NCBI GenBank assembly: GCA_037893245.1
Contig: JBAIAA010000020.1
Location: forward strand, 124,001-188,000
Source: Crossaster papposus
Lineage: Eukaryota; Echinodermata; Asteroidea; Velatida; Solasteridae
Direction: 5' to 3'
DNA length: 64,000 nucleotides
The notes below the pieces were generated by a model that worked only from the letters and a program-made list of their open reading frames with translations, did not search any database and was not told where the DNA came from. This document shows positions 19,901-35,100 of this stretch, one piece after another. Both the position numbers and the translations under genes were made by a program. The number at the start of each line of letters is the position of its first letter. Position 1 is the stretch's first letter.

Positions 19901-22900
19901 ACCCTATAGGGTGCACCACCCTAATTGTAAGGAACATTTCTACGCTAGCTCATTTGCATTAAAAGTGCCCCCACAATTTCTTTTGAAAACGGATGCCGTT
20001 TGGTGAAAGAAATGGTGGGATTGTGTAAATATAGCATTGGATCAACTCCCTGGTTTTTGAGCTTCAATCCGAGGGCAGACTTGACAAAATTACGGTTGAA
20101 AAATGGGTCCTAATTGCCCTAGAACGTGGAGGGATGCCATTTGTAAAATGGCTGCTTGCAGGCTCGAGAAGTATCACTTTTCGGGAGGTGTGTTTCTTTT
20201 GGTGTGAATATTAAAAAATGTAATTGGCTAACCTACTAAAAATTGAAAAGAAATGGAAAGATAAAGACCAAGACAATAATCTGATTGTTGTTTGAGAAAC
20301 CCCAGTGATGTCGGTGTGCAAGAAACTTGGTCGTGAACATTGTTGATTTTACACTGTTTTCAATGGGACTTGAATTAGGCAGGTGCACCCTATAGGGTGC
20401 ACCACCCTAATTGTAAGGAACATTTCTACGCTAGCTCATTTGCATTAAAAGTGCCCCCACAATTTCTTTTGAAAACGGATGCCGTTTGGTGAAAGAAATG
20501 GTGGGATTGTGTAAATATAGCATAGGATCAACTCCCTGGTTTTTGAGCTTCAATCTGAGGGCAGACTTGACAAAATTACGGTTGAAAAATGGGTCCTAAT
20601 TGCCCTAGAACGTGGAGGGATGCCATTTGTAAAATGGCTGCTTGCAGGCTCGGGAAGTATCACTTTTCGGGAGGTGTGTTTCTTTCGGTGTTAATATTAA
20701 AAAATGTAATTGGCTAACCTACTAAAAATTGAAAAGAAATGGAAAGATAAAGACCAAGACAATAATCTGATTGTTGTTTGAGAAACCCCAGTGATGTCGG
20801 TGTACAAGAAACTTGGTCGTGAACATTGTTGATTTTACACTCTTTTCAATGGGACTTGAATTAGGCAGGTGCACCCTATAGGGTGCACCACCCTAATTGT
20901 AAGGAACATTTCTACGCTAGCTCATTTGCATTAAAAGTGCCCCCACAATTTCTTTTGAAAACGGATGCCGTTTGGTGAAAGAAATGGTGGGATTGTGTAA
21001 ATATAGCATAGGATCAACTCCCTGGTTTTTGAGCTTCAATCCGAGGGCAGACTTGACAAAATTACGGTTGAAAAATGGGTCCTAATTGCCCTAGAACGTG
21101 GAGGGATGCCATTTGTAAAATGGCTGCTTGCAGGCTCGGGAAGTATCACTTTTCGGGAGGTGTGTTTCTTTCGGTGTGAATATTAAAAAATGTAATAGGC
21201 TAACCTACTAAAAATTGAAAAGAAATGGAAAGATAAAGACCAAGACAATAATCTGATTGTTGTTTGAGAAACCCCAGTGATGTCGGTGTGCAAGAAACTT
21301 GGTCGTGAACATTGTTGATTTTACACTCTTTTCAATGGGACTTGAATTAGGCAGGTGCACCCTATAGGGTGCACCACCCTAATTGTAAGGAACATTTCTA
21401 CGCTAGCTCATTTGCATTAAAAGTGCCCCCACAATTTCTTTTGAAAACGGATGCCGTTTGGTGAAAGAAATGGTGGGATTGTGTAAATATAGCATTGGAT
21501 CAACTCCCTGGTTTTTGAGCTTCAATCCGCGGGCAGACTTGACAAAATTACGGTTGAAAAATGGGTCCTAATTGCCCTAGAACGTGGAGGGATGCCATTT
21601 GTAAAATGGCTGCTTGCAGGCTCGAGAAGTATCACTTTTCGGGAGGTGTGTTTCTTTTGGTGTGAATATTAAAAAATGTAATTGGCTAACCTACTAAAAA
21701 TTGAAAAGAAATGGAAAGATAAAGACCAAGACAATAATCTGATTGTTGTTTGAGAAACCCCAGTGATGTCGGTGTGCAAGAAACTTGGTCGTGAACATTG
21801 TTGATTTTACACTGTTTTCAATGGGACTTGAATTAGGCAGGTGCACCCTATAGGGTGCACCACCCTAATTGTAAGGAACATTTCTACGCTAGTTCATTTG
21901 CATTAAAAGTGCCCCCACAATTTCTTTTGAAAACGGATGCCGTTTGGTGAAAGAAATGGTGGGATTGTGTAAATATAGCATAGGATCAACTCCCTGGTTT
22001 TTGAGCTTCAATCTGAGGGCAGACTTGACAAAATTACGGTTGAAAAATGGGTCCTAATTGCCCTAGAACGTGGAGGGATGCCATTTGTAAAATGGCTGCT
22101 TGCAGGCTCGGGAAGTATCACTTTTCGGGAGGTGTGTTTCTTTCGGTGTGAATATTAAAAAATGTAATTGGCTAACCTACTAAAAATTGAAAAGAAATGG
22201 AAAGATAAAGACCAAGACAATAATCTGATTGTTGTTTGAGAAACCCCAGTGATGTCGGTGTGCAAGAAACTTGGTCGTGAACATTGTTGATTTTACACTC
22301 TTTTCAATGGGACTTGAATTAGGCAGGTGCACCCTATAGGGTGCACCACCCTAATTGTAAGGAACATTTCTACGCTAGCTCATTTGCATTAAAAGTGCCC
22401 CCACAATTTCTTTTGAAAACGGATGCCGTTTGGTGAAAGAAATGGTGGGATTGTGTAAATATAGCATTGGATCAACTCCCTGGTTTTTGAGCTTCAATCC
22501 GAGGGCAGACTTGACAAAATTACGGTTGAAAAATGGGTCCTAATTGCCCTAGAACGTGGAGGGATGCCATTTGTAAAATGGCTGCTTGCAGGCTCGAGAA
22601 GTATCACTTTTCGGGAGGTGTGTTTCTTTTGGTGTGAATATTAAAAAATGTAATTGGCTAACCTACTAAAAATTGAAAAGAAATGGAAAGATAAAGACCA
22701 AGACAATAATCTGATTGTTGTTTGAGAAACCCCAGTGATGTCGGTGTGCAAGAAACTTGGTCGTGAACATTGTTGATTTTACACTGTTTTCAATGGGACT
22801 TGAATTAGGCAGGTGCACCCTATAGGGTGCACCACCCTAATTGTAAGGAACATTTCTACGCTAGTTCATTTGCATTAAAAGTGCCCCCACAATTTCTTTT

Positions 22901-23580
22901 GAAAACGGATGCCGTTTGGTGAAAGAAATGGTGGGATTGTGTAAATATAGCATAGGATCAACTCCCTGGTTTTTGAGCTTCAATCTGAGGGCAGACTTGA
23001 CAAAATTACGGTTGAAAAATGGGTCCTAATTGCCCTAGAACGTGGAGGGATGCCATTTGTAAAATGGCTGCTTGCAGGCTCGGGAAGTATCACTTTTCGG
23101 GAGGTGTGTTTCTTTCGGTGTGAATATTAAAAAATGTAATTGGCTAACCTACTAAAAATTGAAAAGAAATGGAAAGATAAAGACCAAGACAATAATCTGA
23201 TTGTTGTTTGAGAAACCCCAGTGATGTCGGTGTGCAAGAAACTTGGTCGTGAACATTGTTGATTTTACACTGTTTTCAATGGGACTTAAATTAGGCAGGT
23301 GCACCCTATAGGGTGCACCACCCTAATTGTAAGGAACATTTCTACGCTAGCTCATTTGCATTAAAAGTGCCCCCACAATTTCTTTTGAAAACGGATGCCG
23401 TTTGGTAAAAGAAATGGTGGGATTGTGTAAATATAGCATAGGATCAACTCCCTGGTTTTTGAGCTTCAATCCGAGGGCAGACTTGACAAAATTACGGTTG
23501 AAAAATGGGTCCTAATTGCCCTAGAACGTGGAGGGATGCCATTTGTAAAATGGCTGCTTGCATGCTCGGGAAGTATCACT
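13900..23580 (+). repeat. array segment: 5,346-bp (11-monomer) higher-order repeat, almost two copies
   Basis: Independent rare variants all recur exactly 5,346 bp (11 x 486) later: GTGACTTG at 14533 and 19879, GGTGTTAAT at 15341 and 20687, CGCTAGTTCA at 16541 and 21887, CTTAAATTAG at 17939 and 23285, CATGCTCGG at 18215 and 23561. The match breaks left of about 13.9 kb and right of about 23.58 kb. Inside it, CGCTAGTTC at 16541, 17513 and 18485 shows a nested 972-bp dimer. Confidence 0.85.
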
Positions 23581-26160
23581 TTTCGGGAGGTGTGTTTCTT
23601 TCGGTGTGAATATTAAAAAATGTAATTGGCTAACCTACTAAAAATTAAAAAGAAATGGAAAGATAAAGACCAAGACAATAATCTGATTGTTGTTTGAGAA
23701 ACCCCAGTGATGTCGGTGTGCAAGAAACTTGGTCGTGAACATTGTTGATTTTACACTCTTTTCAATGGGACTTGAATTAGGCAGGTGCACCCTATAGGGT
23801 GCACCACCCTAATTGTAAGGAACATTTCTACGCTAGCTCATTTGCATTAAAAGTGCCCCCACAATTTCTTTTGAAAACGGATGCCGTTTGGTGAAAGAAA
23901 TGGTGGGATTGTGTAAATATAGCATTGGATCAACTCCCTGGTTTTTGAGCTTCAATCCGAGGGCAGACTTGACAAAATTACGGTTGAAAAATGGGTCCTA
24001 ATTGCCCTAGAACGTGGAGGGATGCCATTTGTAAAATGGCTGCTTGCAGGCTCGGGAAGTATCACTTTTCGGGAGGTGTGTTTCTTTCGGTGTGAATATT
24101 AAAAAATGTAATTGGCTAACCTACTAAAAATTAAAAAGAAATGGAAAGATAAAGACCAAGACAATAATCTGATTGTTGTTTGAGAAACCCCAGTGATGTC
24201 GGTGTGCAAAAACTTGGTCGTGAACATTGTTGATTTTACACTCTTTTCAATGGGACTTGAATTAGGCAGGTGCACCCTATAGGGTGCACCACCCTAATTG
24301 TAAGGAACATTTCTACGCTAGCTCATTTGCATTAAAAGTGCCCCCACAATTTCTTTTGAAAACGGATGCCGTTTGGTGAAAGAAATGGTGGGATTGTGTA
24401 AATATAGCATAGGATCAACTCCCTGGTTTTTGAGCTTCAATCTGAGGGCAGACTTGACAAAATTACGGTTGAAAAATGGGTCCTAATTGCCCTAGAACGT
24501 GGAGGGATGCCATTTGTAAAATGGCTGCTTGCAGGCTCGGGAAGTATCACTTTTCGGGAGGTGTGTTTCTTTCGGTGTGAATATTAAAAAATGTAATTGG
24601 CTAACCTACTAAAAATTGAAAAGAAATGGAAAGATAAAGACCAAGACAATAATCTGATTGTTGTTTGAGAAACCCCAGTGATGTCGGTGTACAAGAAACT
24701 TGGTCGTGAACATTGTTGATTTTACACTGTTTTCAATGGGACTTGAATTAGGCAGGTGCACCCTATAGGGTGCACCACCCTAATTGTAAGGAACATTTCT
24801 ACGCTAGCTCATTTGCATTAAAAGTGCCCCCACAATTTCTTTTGAAAACGGATGCCGTTTGGTGAAAGAAATGGTGGGATTGTGTAAATATAGCATAGGA
24901 TCAACTCCCTGGTTTTTGAGCTTCAATCCGAGGGCAGACTTGACAAAATTACGGTTGAAAAATGGGTCCTAATTGCCCTAGAACGTGGAGGGATGCCATT
25001 TGTAAAATGGCTGCTTGCAGGCTCGGAAAGTATCACTTTTCGGGAGGTGTGTTTCTTTCGGTGTGAATATTAAAAAATGTAATTGGCTAACCTACTAAAA
25101 ATTGAAAAGAAATGGAAAGATAAAGACCAAGACAATAATCTGATTGTTGTTTGAGAAACCCCAGTGATGTCGGTGTACAAGAAACTTGGTCGTGAACATT
25201 GTTGATTTTACACTGTTTTCAATGGGACTTGAATTAGGCAGGTGCACCCTATAGGGTGCACCACCCTAATTGTAAGGAACATTTCTACGCTAGCTCATTT
25301 GCATTAAAAGTGCCCCCACAATTTCTTTTGAAAACGGATGCCGTTTGGTGAAAGAAATGGTGGGATTGTGTAAATATAGCATAGGATCAACTCCCTGGTT
25401 TTTGAGCTTCAATCCGAGGGCAGACTTGACAAAATTACGGTTGAAAAATGGGTCCTAATTGCCCTAGAACGTGGAGGGATGCCATTTGTAAAATGGCTGC
25501 TTGCAGGCTCGGAAAGTATCACTTTTCGGGAGGTGTGTTTCTTTCGGTGTGAATATTAAAAAATGTAATTGGCTAACCTACTAAAAATTGAAAAGAAATG
25601 GAAAGATAAAGACCAAGACAATAATCTGATTGTTGTTTGAGAAACCCCAGTGATGTCGGTGTGCAAGAAACTTGGTCGTGAACATTGTTGATTTTACACT
25701 CTTTTCAATGGGACTTGAATTAGGCAGGTGCACCCTATAGGGTGCACCACCCTAATTGTAAGGAACATTTCTACGCTAGCTCATTTGCATTAAAAGTGCC
25801 CCCACAATTTCTTTTGAAAACGGATGCCGTTTGGTGAAAGAAATGGTGGGATTGTGTAAATATAGCATAGGATCAACTCCCTGGTTTTTGAGCTTCAATC
25901 CGAGGGCAGACTTGACAAAATTACGGTTGAAAAATGGGTCCTAATTGCCCTAGAACGTGGAGGGATGCCATTTGTAAAATGGCTGCTTGCAGGCTCGGGA
26001 AGTATCACTTTTCGGGAGGTGTGTTTCTTTCGGTGTGAATATTAAAAAATGTAATTGGCTAACCTACTAAAAATTGAAAAGAAATGGAAAGATAAAGACC
26101 AAGACAATAATCTGATTGTTGTTTGAGAAACCCCAGTGATGTCGGTGTGCAAGAAACTTG
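23581..26160 (+). repeat. array segment: transition with the only 485-bp monomer
   Basis: Family-2 monomers with mixed marks (ATTAAAAAGAAATGG, CTCGGAAAG, GTGTACAAG). GTGTGCAAAAACTTGG near 24204 lacks one base found in every other copy and is the only 485-bp unit counted. Two successive CTCGGAAAG monomers near 25022 and 25508 foreshadow those in the next segment. Confidence 0.7.
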
Positions 26161-29100
26161 GTCGTGAACATTGTTGATTTTACACTGTTTTCAAGGGGAC
26201 TTAAATTAGGCAGGTGCACCCTATAGGGTGCACCACCCTAATTGTAAGGAACATTTCTACGCTAGCTCATTTGCATTAAAAGTGCCCCCACAATTTCTTT
26301 TGAAAACGGATGCCGTTTGGTGAAAGAAATGGTGGGATTGTGTAAATATAGCATAGGATCAACTCCCTGGTTTTTGAGCTTCAATCCGAGGGCAGACTTG
26401 ACAAAATTACGGTTGAAAAATGGGTCCTAATTGCCCTAGAACGTGGAGGGATGCCATTCGTAAAATGGCTGCTTGCAGGCTCGAGAAGTATCACTTTTCG
26501 GGAGGTGTGTTACTTTTGGTGTGAATATTAAAAAATGTAATTGGCTAACCTACTAAAAATTGAAAAGAAATGGAAAGATAAAGACCAAGACAATAATCTG
26601 ATTGTTGTTTGAGAAACCCCAGTGATGTCGGTGTGCAAGAAACTTGGTCGTGAACATTGTTGATTTTACACTGTTTTCAAGGGGACTTAAATTAGGCAGG
26701 TGCACCCTATAGGGTGCACCACCCTAATTGTAAGGAACATTTCTACGCTAGCTCATTTGCATTAAAAGTGCCCCCACAATTTCTTTTGAAAACGGATGCC
26801 GTTTGGTAAAAGAAATGGTGGGATTGTGTAAATATAGCATAGGATCAACTCCCTGGTTTTTGAGCTTCAATCCGAGGGCAGACTTGACAAAATTACGGTT
26901 GAAAAATGGGTCCTAATTGCCCTAGAACGTGGAGGGATGCCATTTGTAAAATGGCTGCTTGCAGGCTCGGGAAGTATCACTTTTCGGGAGGTGTGTTTCT
27001 TTCGGTGTGAATATTAAAAAATGTAATTGGCTAACCTACTAAAAATTAAAAAGAAATGGAAAGATAAAGACCAAGACAATAATCTGATTGTTGTTTGAGA
27101 AACCCCAGTGATGTCGGTGTGCAAGAAACTTGGTCGTGAACATTGTTGATTTTACACTCTTTTCAATGGGACTTGAATTAGGCAGGTGCACCCTATAGGG
27201 TGCACCACCCTAATTGTAAGGAACATTTCTACGCTAGCTCATTTGCATTAAAAGTGCCCCCACAATTTCTTTTGAAAACGGATGCCGTTTGGTGAAAGAA
27301 ATGGTGGGATTGTGTAAATATAGCATTGGATCAACTCCCTGGTTTTTGAGCTTCAATCCGAGGGCAGACTTGACAAAATTACGGTTGAAAAATGGGTCCT
27401 AATTGACCTAGAACGTGGAGGGATGCCATTTGTAAAATGGCTGCTTGCAGGCTCGGGAAGTATCACTTTTCGGGAGGTGTGTTTCTTTCGGTGTGAATAT
27501 TAAAAAATGTAATTGGCTAACCTACTAAAAATTAAAAAGAAATGGAAAGATAAAGACCAAGACAATAATCTGATTGTTGTTTGAGAAACCCCAGTGATGT
27601 CGGTGTGCAAGAAACTTGGTCGTGAACATTGTTGATTTTACACTCTTTTCAATGGGACTTGAATTAGGCAGGTGCACCCTATAGGGTGCACCACCCTAAT
27701 TGTAAGGAACATTTCTACGCTAGCTCATTTGCATTAAAAGTGCCCCCACAATTTCTTTTGAAAACGGATGCCGTTTGGTGAAAGAAATGGTGGGATTGTG
27801 TAAATATAGCATAGGATCAACTCCCTGGTTTTTGAGCTTCAATCCGAGGGCAGACTTGACAAAATTACGGTTGAAAAATGGGTCCTAATTGCCCTAGAAC
27901 GTGGAGGGATGCCATTTGTAAAATGGCTGCTTGCAGGCTCGGAAAGTATCACTTTTCGGGAGGTGTGTTTCTTTCGGTGTGAATATTAAAAAATGTAATT
28001 GGCTAACCTACTAAAAATTGAAAAGAAATGGAAAGATAAAGACCAAGACAATAATCTGATTGTTGTTTGAGAAACCCCAGTGATGTCGGTGTACAAGAAA
28101 CTTGGTCGTGAACATTGTTGATTTTACACTGTTTTCAATGGGACTTGAATTAGGCAGGTGCACCCTATAGGGTGCACCACCCTAATTGTAAGGAACATTT
28201 CTACGCTAGCTCATTTGCATTAAAAGTGCCCCCACAATTTCTTTTGAAAACGGATGCCGTTTGGTGAAAGAAATGGTGGGATTGTGTAAATATAGCATAG
28301 GATCAACTCCCTGGTTTTTGAGCTTCAATCCGAGGGCAGACTTGACAAAATTACGGTTGAAAAATGGGTCCTAATTGCCCTAGAACGTGGAGGGATGCCA
28401 TTTGTAAAATGGCTGCTTGCAGGCTCGGAAAGTATCACTTTTCGGGAGGTGTGTTTCTTTCGGTGTGAATATTAAAAAATGTAATTGGCTAACCTACTAA
28501 AAATTGAAAAGAAATGGAAAGATAAAGACCAAGACAATAATCTGATTGTTGTTTGAGAAACCCCAGTGATGTCGGTGTACAAGAAACTTGGTCGTGAACA
28601 TTGTTGATTTTACACTGTTTTCAATGGGACTTGAATTAGGCAGGTGCACCCTATAGGGTGCACCACCCTAATTGTAAGGAACATTTCTACGCTAGCTCAT
28701 TTGCATTAAAAGTGCCCCCACAATTTCTTTTGAAAACGGATGCCGTTTGGTGAAAGAAATGGTGGGATTGTGTAAATATAGCATAGGATCAACTCCCTGG
28801 TTTTTGAGCTTCAATCCGAGGGCAGACTTGACAAAATTACGGTTGAAAAATGGGTCCTAATTGCCCTAGAACGTGGAGGGATGCCATTTGTAAAATGGCT
28901 GCTTGCAGGCTCGGAAAGTATCACTTTTCGGGAGGTGTGTTTCTTTCGGTGTGAATATTAAAAAATGTAATTGGCTAACCTACTAAAAATTGAAAAGAAA
29001 TGGAAAGATAAAGACCAAGACAATAATCTGATTGTTGTTTGAGAAACCCCAGTGATGTCGGTGTGCAAGAAACTTGGTCGTGAACATTGTTGATTTTACA

Positions 29101-32100
29101 CTCTTTTCAATGGGACTTGAATTAGGCAGGTGCACCCTATAGGGTGCACCACCCTAATTGTAAGGAACATTTCTACGCTAGCTCATTTGCATTAAAAGTG
29201 CCCCCACAATTTCTTTTGAAAACGGATGCCGTTTGGTGAAAGAAATGGTGGGATTGTGTAAATATAGCATAGGATCAACTCCCTGGTTTTTGAGCTTCAA
29301 TCCGAGGGCAGACTTGACAAAATTACGGTTGAAAAATGGGTCCTAATTGCCCTAGAACGTGGAGGGATGCCATTTGTAAAATGGCTGCTTGCAGGCTCGG
29401 GAAGTATCACTTTTCGGGAGGTGTGTTTCTTTCGGTGTGAATATTAAAAAATGTAATTGGCTAACCTACTAAAAATTGAAAAGAAATGGAAAGATAAAGA
29501 CCAAGACAATAATCTGATTGTTGTTTGAGAAACCCCAGTGATGTCGGTGTGCAAGAAACTTGGTCGTGAACATTGTTGATTTTACACTGTTTTCAAGGGG
29601 ACTTAAATTAGGCAGGTGCACCCTATAGGGTGCACCACCCTAATTGTAAGGAACATTTCTACGCTAGCTCATTTGCATTAAAAGTGCCCCCACAATTTCT
29701 TTTGAAAACGGATGCCGTTTGGTGAAAGAAATGGTGGGATTGTGTAAATATAGCATAGGATCAACTCCCTGGTTTTTGAGCTTCAATCCGAGGGCAGACT
29801 TGACAAAATTACGGTTGAAAAATGGGTCCTAATTGCCCTAGAACGTGGAGGGATGCCATTCGTAAAATGGCTGCTTGCAGGCTCGAGAAGTATCACTTTT
29901 CGGGAGGTGTGTTACTTTTGGTGTGAATATTAAAAAATGTAATTGGCTAACCTACTAAAAATTGAAAAGAAATGGAAAGATAAAGACCAAGACAATAATC
30001 TGATTGTTGTTTGAGAAACCCCAGTGATGTCGGTGTGCAAGAAACTTGGTCGTGAACATTGTTGATTTTACACTGTTTTCAAGGGGACTTAAATTAGGCA
30101 GGTGCACCCTATAGGGTGCACCACCCTAATTGTAAGGAACATTTCTACGCTAGCTCATTTGCATTAAAAGTGCCCCCACAATTTCTTTTGAAAACGGATG
30201 CCGTTTGGTAAAAGAAATGGTGGGATTGTGTAAATATAGCATAGGATCAACTCCCTGGTTTTTGAGCTTCAATCCGAGGGCAGACTTGACAAAATTACGG
30301 TTGAAAAATGGGTCCTAATTGCCCTAGAACGTGGAGGGATGCCATTTGTAAAATGGCTGCTTGCAGGCTCGGGAAGTATCACTTTTCGGGAGGTGTGTTT
30401 CTTTCGGTGTGAATATTAAAAAATGTAATTGGCTAACCTACTAAAAATTAAAAAGAAATGGAAAGATAAAGACCAAGACAATAATCTGATTGTTGTTTGA
30501 GAAACCCCAGTGATGTCGGTGTGCAAGAAACTTGGTCGTGAACATTGTTGATTTTACACTCTTTTCAATGGGACTTGAATTAGGCAGGTGCACCCTATAG
30601 GGTGCACCACCCTAATTGTAAGGAACATTTCTACGCTAGCTCATTTGCATTAAAAGTGCCCCCACAATTTCTTTTGAAAACGGATGCCGTTTGGTGAAAG
30701 AAATGGTGGGATTGTGTAAATATAGCATTGGATCAACTCCCTGGTTTTTGAGCTTCAATCCGAGGGCAGACTTGACAAAATTACGGTTGAAAAATGGGTC
30801 CTAATTGACCTAGAACGTGGAGGGATGCCATTTGTAAAATGGCTGCTTGCAGGCTCGGGAAGTATCACTTTTCGGGAGGTGTGTTTCTTTCGGTGTGAAT
30901 ATTAAAAAATGTAATTGGCTAACCTACTAAAAATTAAAAAGAAATGGAAAGATAAAGACCAAGACAATAATCTGATTGTTGTTTGAGAAACCCCAGTGAT
31001 GTCGGTGTGCAAGAAACTTGGTCGTGAACATTGTTGATTTTACACTCTTTTCAATGGGACTTGAATTAGGCAGGTGCACCCTATAGGGTGCACCACCCTA
31101 ATTGTAAGGAACATTTCTACGCTAGCTCATTTGCATTAAAAGTGCCCCCACAATTTCTTTTGAAAACGGATGCCGTTTGGTGAAAGAAATGGTGGGATTG
31201 TGTAAATATAGCATAGGATCAACTCCCTGGTTTTTGAGCTTCAATCCGAGGGCAGACTTGACAAAATTACGGTTGAAAAATGGGTCCTAATTGCCCTAGA
31301 ACGTGGAGGGATGCCATTTGTAAAATGGCTGCTTGCAGGCTCGGAAAGTATCACTTTTCGGGAGGTGTGTTTCTTTCGGTGTGAATATTAAAAAATGTAA
31401 TTGGCTAACCTACTAAAAATTGAAAAGAAATGGAAAGATAAAGACCAAGACAATAATCTGATTGTTGTTTGAGAAACCCCAGTGATGTCGGTGTGCAAGA
31501 AACTTGGTCGTGAACATTGTTGATTTTACACTCTTTTCAATGGGACTTGAATTAGGCAGGTGCACCCTATAGGGTGCACCACCCTAATTGTAAGGAACAT
31601 TTCTACGCTAGCTCATTTGCATTAAAAGTGCCCCCACAATTTCTTTTGAAAACGGATGCCGTTTGGTGAAAGAAATGGTGGGATTGTGTAAATATAGCAT
31701 AGGATCAACTCCCTGGTTTTTGAGCTTCAATCCGAGGGCAGACTTGACAAAATTACGGTTGAAAAATGGGTCCTAATTGCCCTAGAACGTGGAGGGATGC
31801 CATTTGTAAAATGGCTGCTTGCAGGCTCGGGAAGTATCACTTTTCGGGAGGTGTGTTTCTTTCGGTGTGAATATTAAAAAATGTAATTGGCTAACCTACT
31901 AAAAATTGAAAAGAAATGGAAAGATAAAGACCAAGACAATAATCTGATTGTTGTTTGAGAAACCCCAGTGATGTCGGTGTGCAAGAAACTTGGTCGTGAA
32001 CATTGTTGATTTTACACTGTTTTCAAGGGGACTTAAATTAGGCAGGTGCACCCTATAGGGTGCACCACCCTAATTGTAAGGAACATTTCTACGCTAGCTC

Positions 32101-35100
32101 ATTTGCATTAAAAGTGCCCCCACAATTTCTTTTGAAAACGGATGCCGTTTGGTAAAAGAAATGGTGGGATTGTGTAAATATAGCATAGGATCAACTCCCT
32201 GGTTTTTGAGCTTCAATCCGAGGGCAGACTTGACAAAATTACGGTTGAAAAATGGGTCCTAATTGCCCTAGAACGTGGAGGGATGCCATTTGTAAAATGG
32301 CTGCTTGCAGGCTCGGGAAGTATCACTTTTCGGGAGGTGTGTTTCTTTCGGTGTGAATATTAAAAAATGTAATTGGCTAACCTACTAAAAATTAAAAAGA
32401 AATGGAAAGATAAAGACCAAGACAATAATCTGATTGTTGTTTGAGAAACCCCAGTGATGTCGGTGTGCAAGAAACTTGGTCGTGAACATTGTTGATTTTA
32501 CACTCTTTTCAATGGGACTTGAATTAGGCAGGTGCACCCTATAGGGTGCACCACCCTAATTGTAAGGAACATTTCTACGCTAGCTCATTTGCATTAAAAG
32601 TGCCCCCACAATTTCTTTTGAAAACGGATGCCGTTTGGTGAAAGAAATGGTGGGATTGTGTAAATATAGCATTGGATCAACTCCCTGGTTTTTGAGCTTC
32701 AATCCGAGGGCAGACTTGACAAAATTACGGTTGAAAAATGGGTCCTAATTGACCTAGAACGTGGAGGGATGCCATTTGTAAAATGGCTGCTTGCAGGCTC
32801 GGGAAGTATCACTTTTCGGGAGGTGTGTTTCTTTCGGTGTGAATATTAAAAAATGTAATTGGCTAACCTACTAAAAATTAAAAAGAAATGGAAAGATAAA
32901 GACCAAGACAATAATCTGATTGTTGTTTGAGAAACCCCAGTGATGTCGGTGTGCAAGAAACTTGGTCGTGAACATTGTTGATTTTACACTCTTTTCAATG
33001 GGACTTGAATTAGGCAGGTGCACCCTATAGGGTGCACCACCCTAATTGTAAGGAACATTTCTACGCTAGCTCATTTGCATTAAAAGTGCCCCCACAATTT
33101 CTTTTGAAAACGGATGCCGTTTGGTGAAAGAAATGGTGGGATTGTGTAAATATAGCATAGGATCAACTCCCTGGTTTTTGAGCTTCAATCCGAGGGCAGA
33201 CTTGACAAAATTACGGTTGAAAAATGGGTCCTAATTGCCCTAGAACGTGGAGGGATGCCATTTGTAAAATGGCTGCTTGCAGGCTCGGAAAGTATCACTT
33301 TTCGGGAGGTGTGTTTCTTTCGGTGTGAATATTAAAAAATGTAATTGGCTAACCTACTAAAAATTGAAAAGAAATGGAAAGATAAAGACCAAGACAATAA
33401 TCTGATTGTTGTTTGAGAAACCCCAGTGATGTCGGTGTGCAAGAAACTTGGTCGTGAACATTGTTGATTTTACACTCTTTTCAATGGGACTTGAATTAGG
33501 CAGGTGCACCCTATAGGGTGCACCACCCTAATTGTAAGGAACATTTCTACGCTAGCTCATTTGCATTAAAAGTGCCCCCACAATTTCTTTTGAAAACGGA
33601 TGCCGTTTGGTGAAAGAAATGGTGGGATTGTGTAAATATAGCATAGGATCAACTCCCTGGTTTTTGAGCTTCAATCCGAGGGCAGACTTGACAAAATTAC
33701 GGTTGAAAAATGGGTCCTAATTGCCCTAGAACGTGGAGGGATGCCATTTGTAAAATGGCTGCTTGCAGGCTCGGGAAGTATCACTTTTCGGGAGGTGTGT
33801 TTCTTTCGGTGTGAATATTAAAAAATGTAATTGGCTAACCTACTAAAAATTGAAAAGAAATGGAAAGATAAAGACCAAGACAATAATCTGATTGTTGTTT
33901 GAGAAACCCCAGTGATGTCGGTGTGCAAGAAACTTGGTCGTGAACATTGTTGATTTTACACTGTTTTCAAGGGGACTTAAATTAGGCAGGTGCACCCTAT
34001 AGGGTGCACCACCCTAATTGTAAGGAACATTTCTACGCTAGCTCATTTGCATTAAAAGTGCCCCCACAATTTCTTTTGAAAACGGATGCCGTTTGGTGAA
34101 AGAAATGGTGGGATTGTGTAAATATAGCATAGGATCAACTCCCTGGTTTTTGAGCTTCAATCCGAGGGCAGACTTGACAAAATTACGGTTGAAAAATGGG
34201 TCCTAATTGCCCTAGAACGTGGAGGGATGCCATTCGTAAAATGGCTGCTTGCAGGCTCGAGAAGTATCACTTTTCGGGAGGTGTGTTACTTTTGGTGTGA
34301 ATATTAAAAAATGTAATTGGCTAACCTACTAAAAATTGAAAAGAAATGGAAAGATAAAGACCAAGACAATAATCTGATTGTTGTTTGAGAAACCCCAGTG
34401 ATGTCGGTGTGCAAGAAACTTGGTCGTGAACATTGTTGATTTTACACTGTTTTCAAGGGGACTTAAATTAGGCAGGTGCACCCTATAGGGTGCACCACCC
34501 TAATTGTAAGGAACATTTCTACGCTAGCTCATTTGCATTAAAAGTGCCCCCACAATTTCTTTTGAAAACGGATGCCGTTTGGTAAAAGAAATGGTGGGAT
34601 TGTGTAAATATAGCATAGGATCAACTCCCTGGTTTTTGAGCTTCAATCCGAGGGCAGACTTGACAAAATTACGGTTGAAAAATGGGTCCTAATTGCCCTA
34701 GAACGTGGAGGGATGCCATTTGTAAAATGGCTGCTTGCAGGCTCGGGAAGTATCACTTTTCGGGAGGTGTGTTTCTTTCGGTGTGAATATTAAAAAATGT
34801 AATTGGCTAACCTACTAAAAATTAAAAAGAAATGGAAAGATAAAGACCAAGACAATAATCTGATTGTTGTTTGAGAAACCCCAGTGATGTCGGTGTGCAA
34901 GAAACTTGGTCGTGAACATTGTTGATTTTACACTCTTTTCAATGGGACTTGAATTAGGCAGGTGCACCCTATAGGGTGCACCACCCTAATTGTAAGGAAC
35001 ATTTCTACGCTAGCTCATTTGCATTAAAAGTGCCCCCACAATTTCTTTTGAAAACGGATGCCGTTTGGTGAAAGAAATGGTGGGATTGTGTAAATATAGC

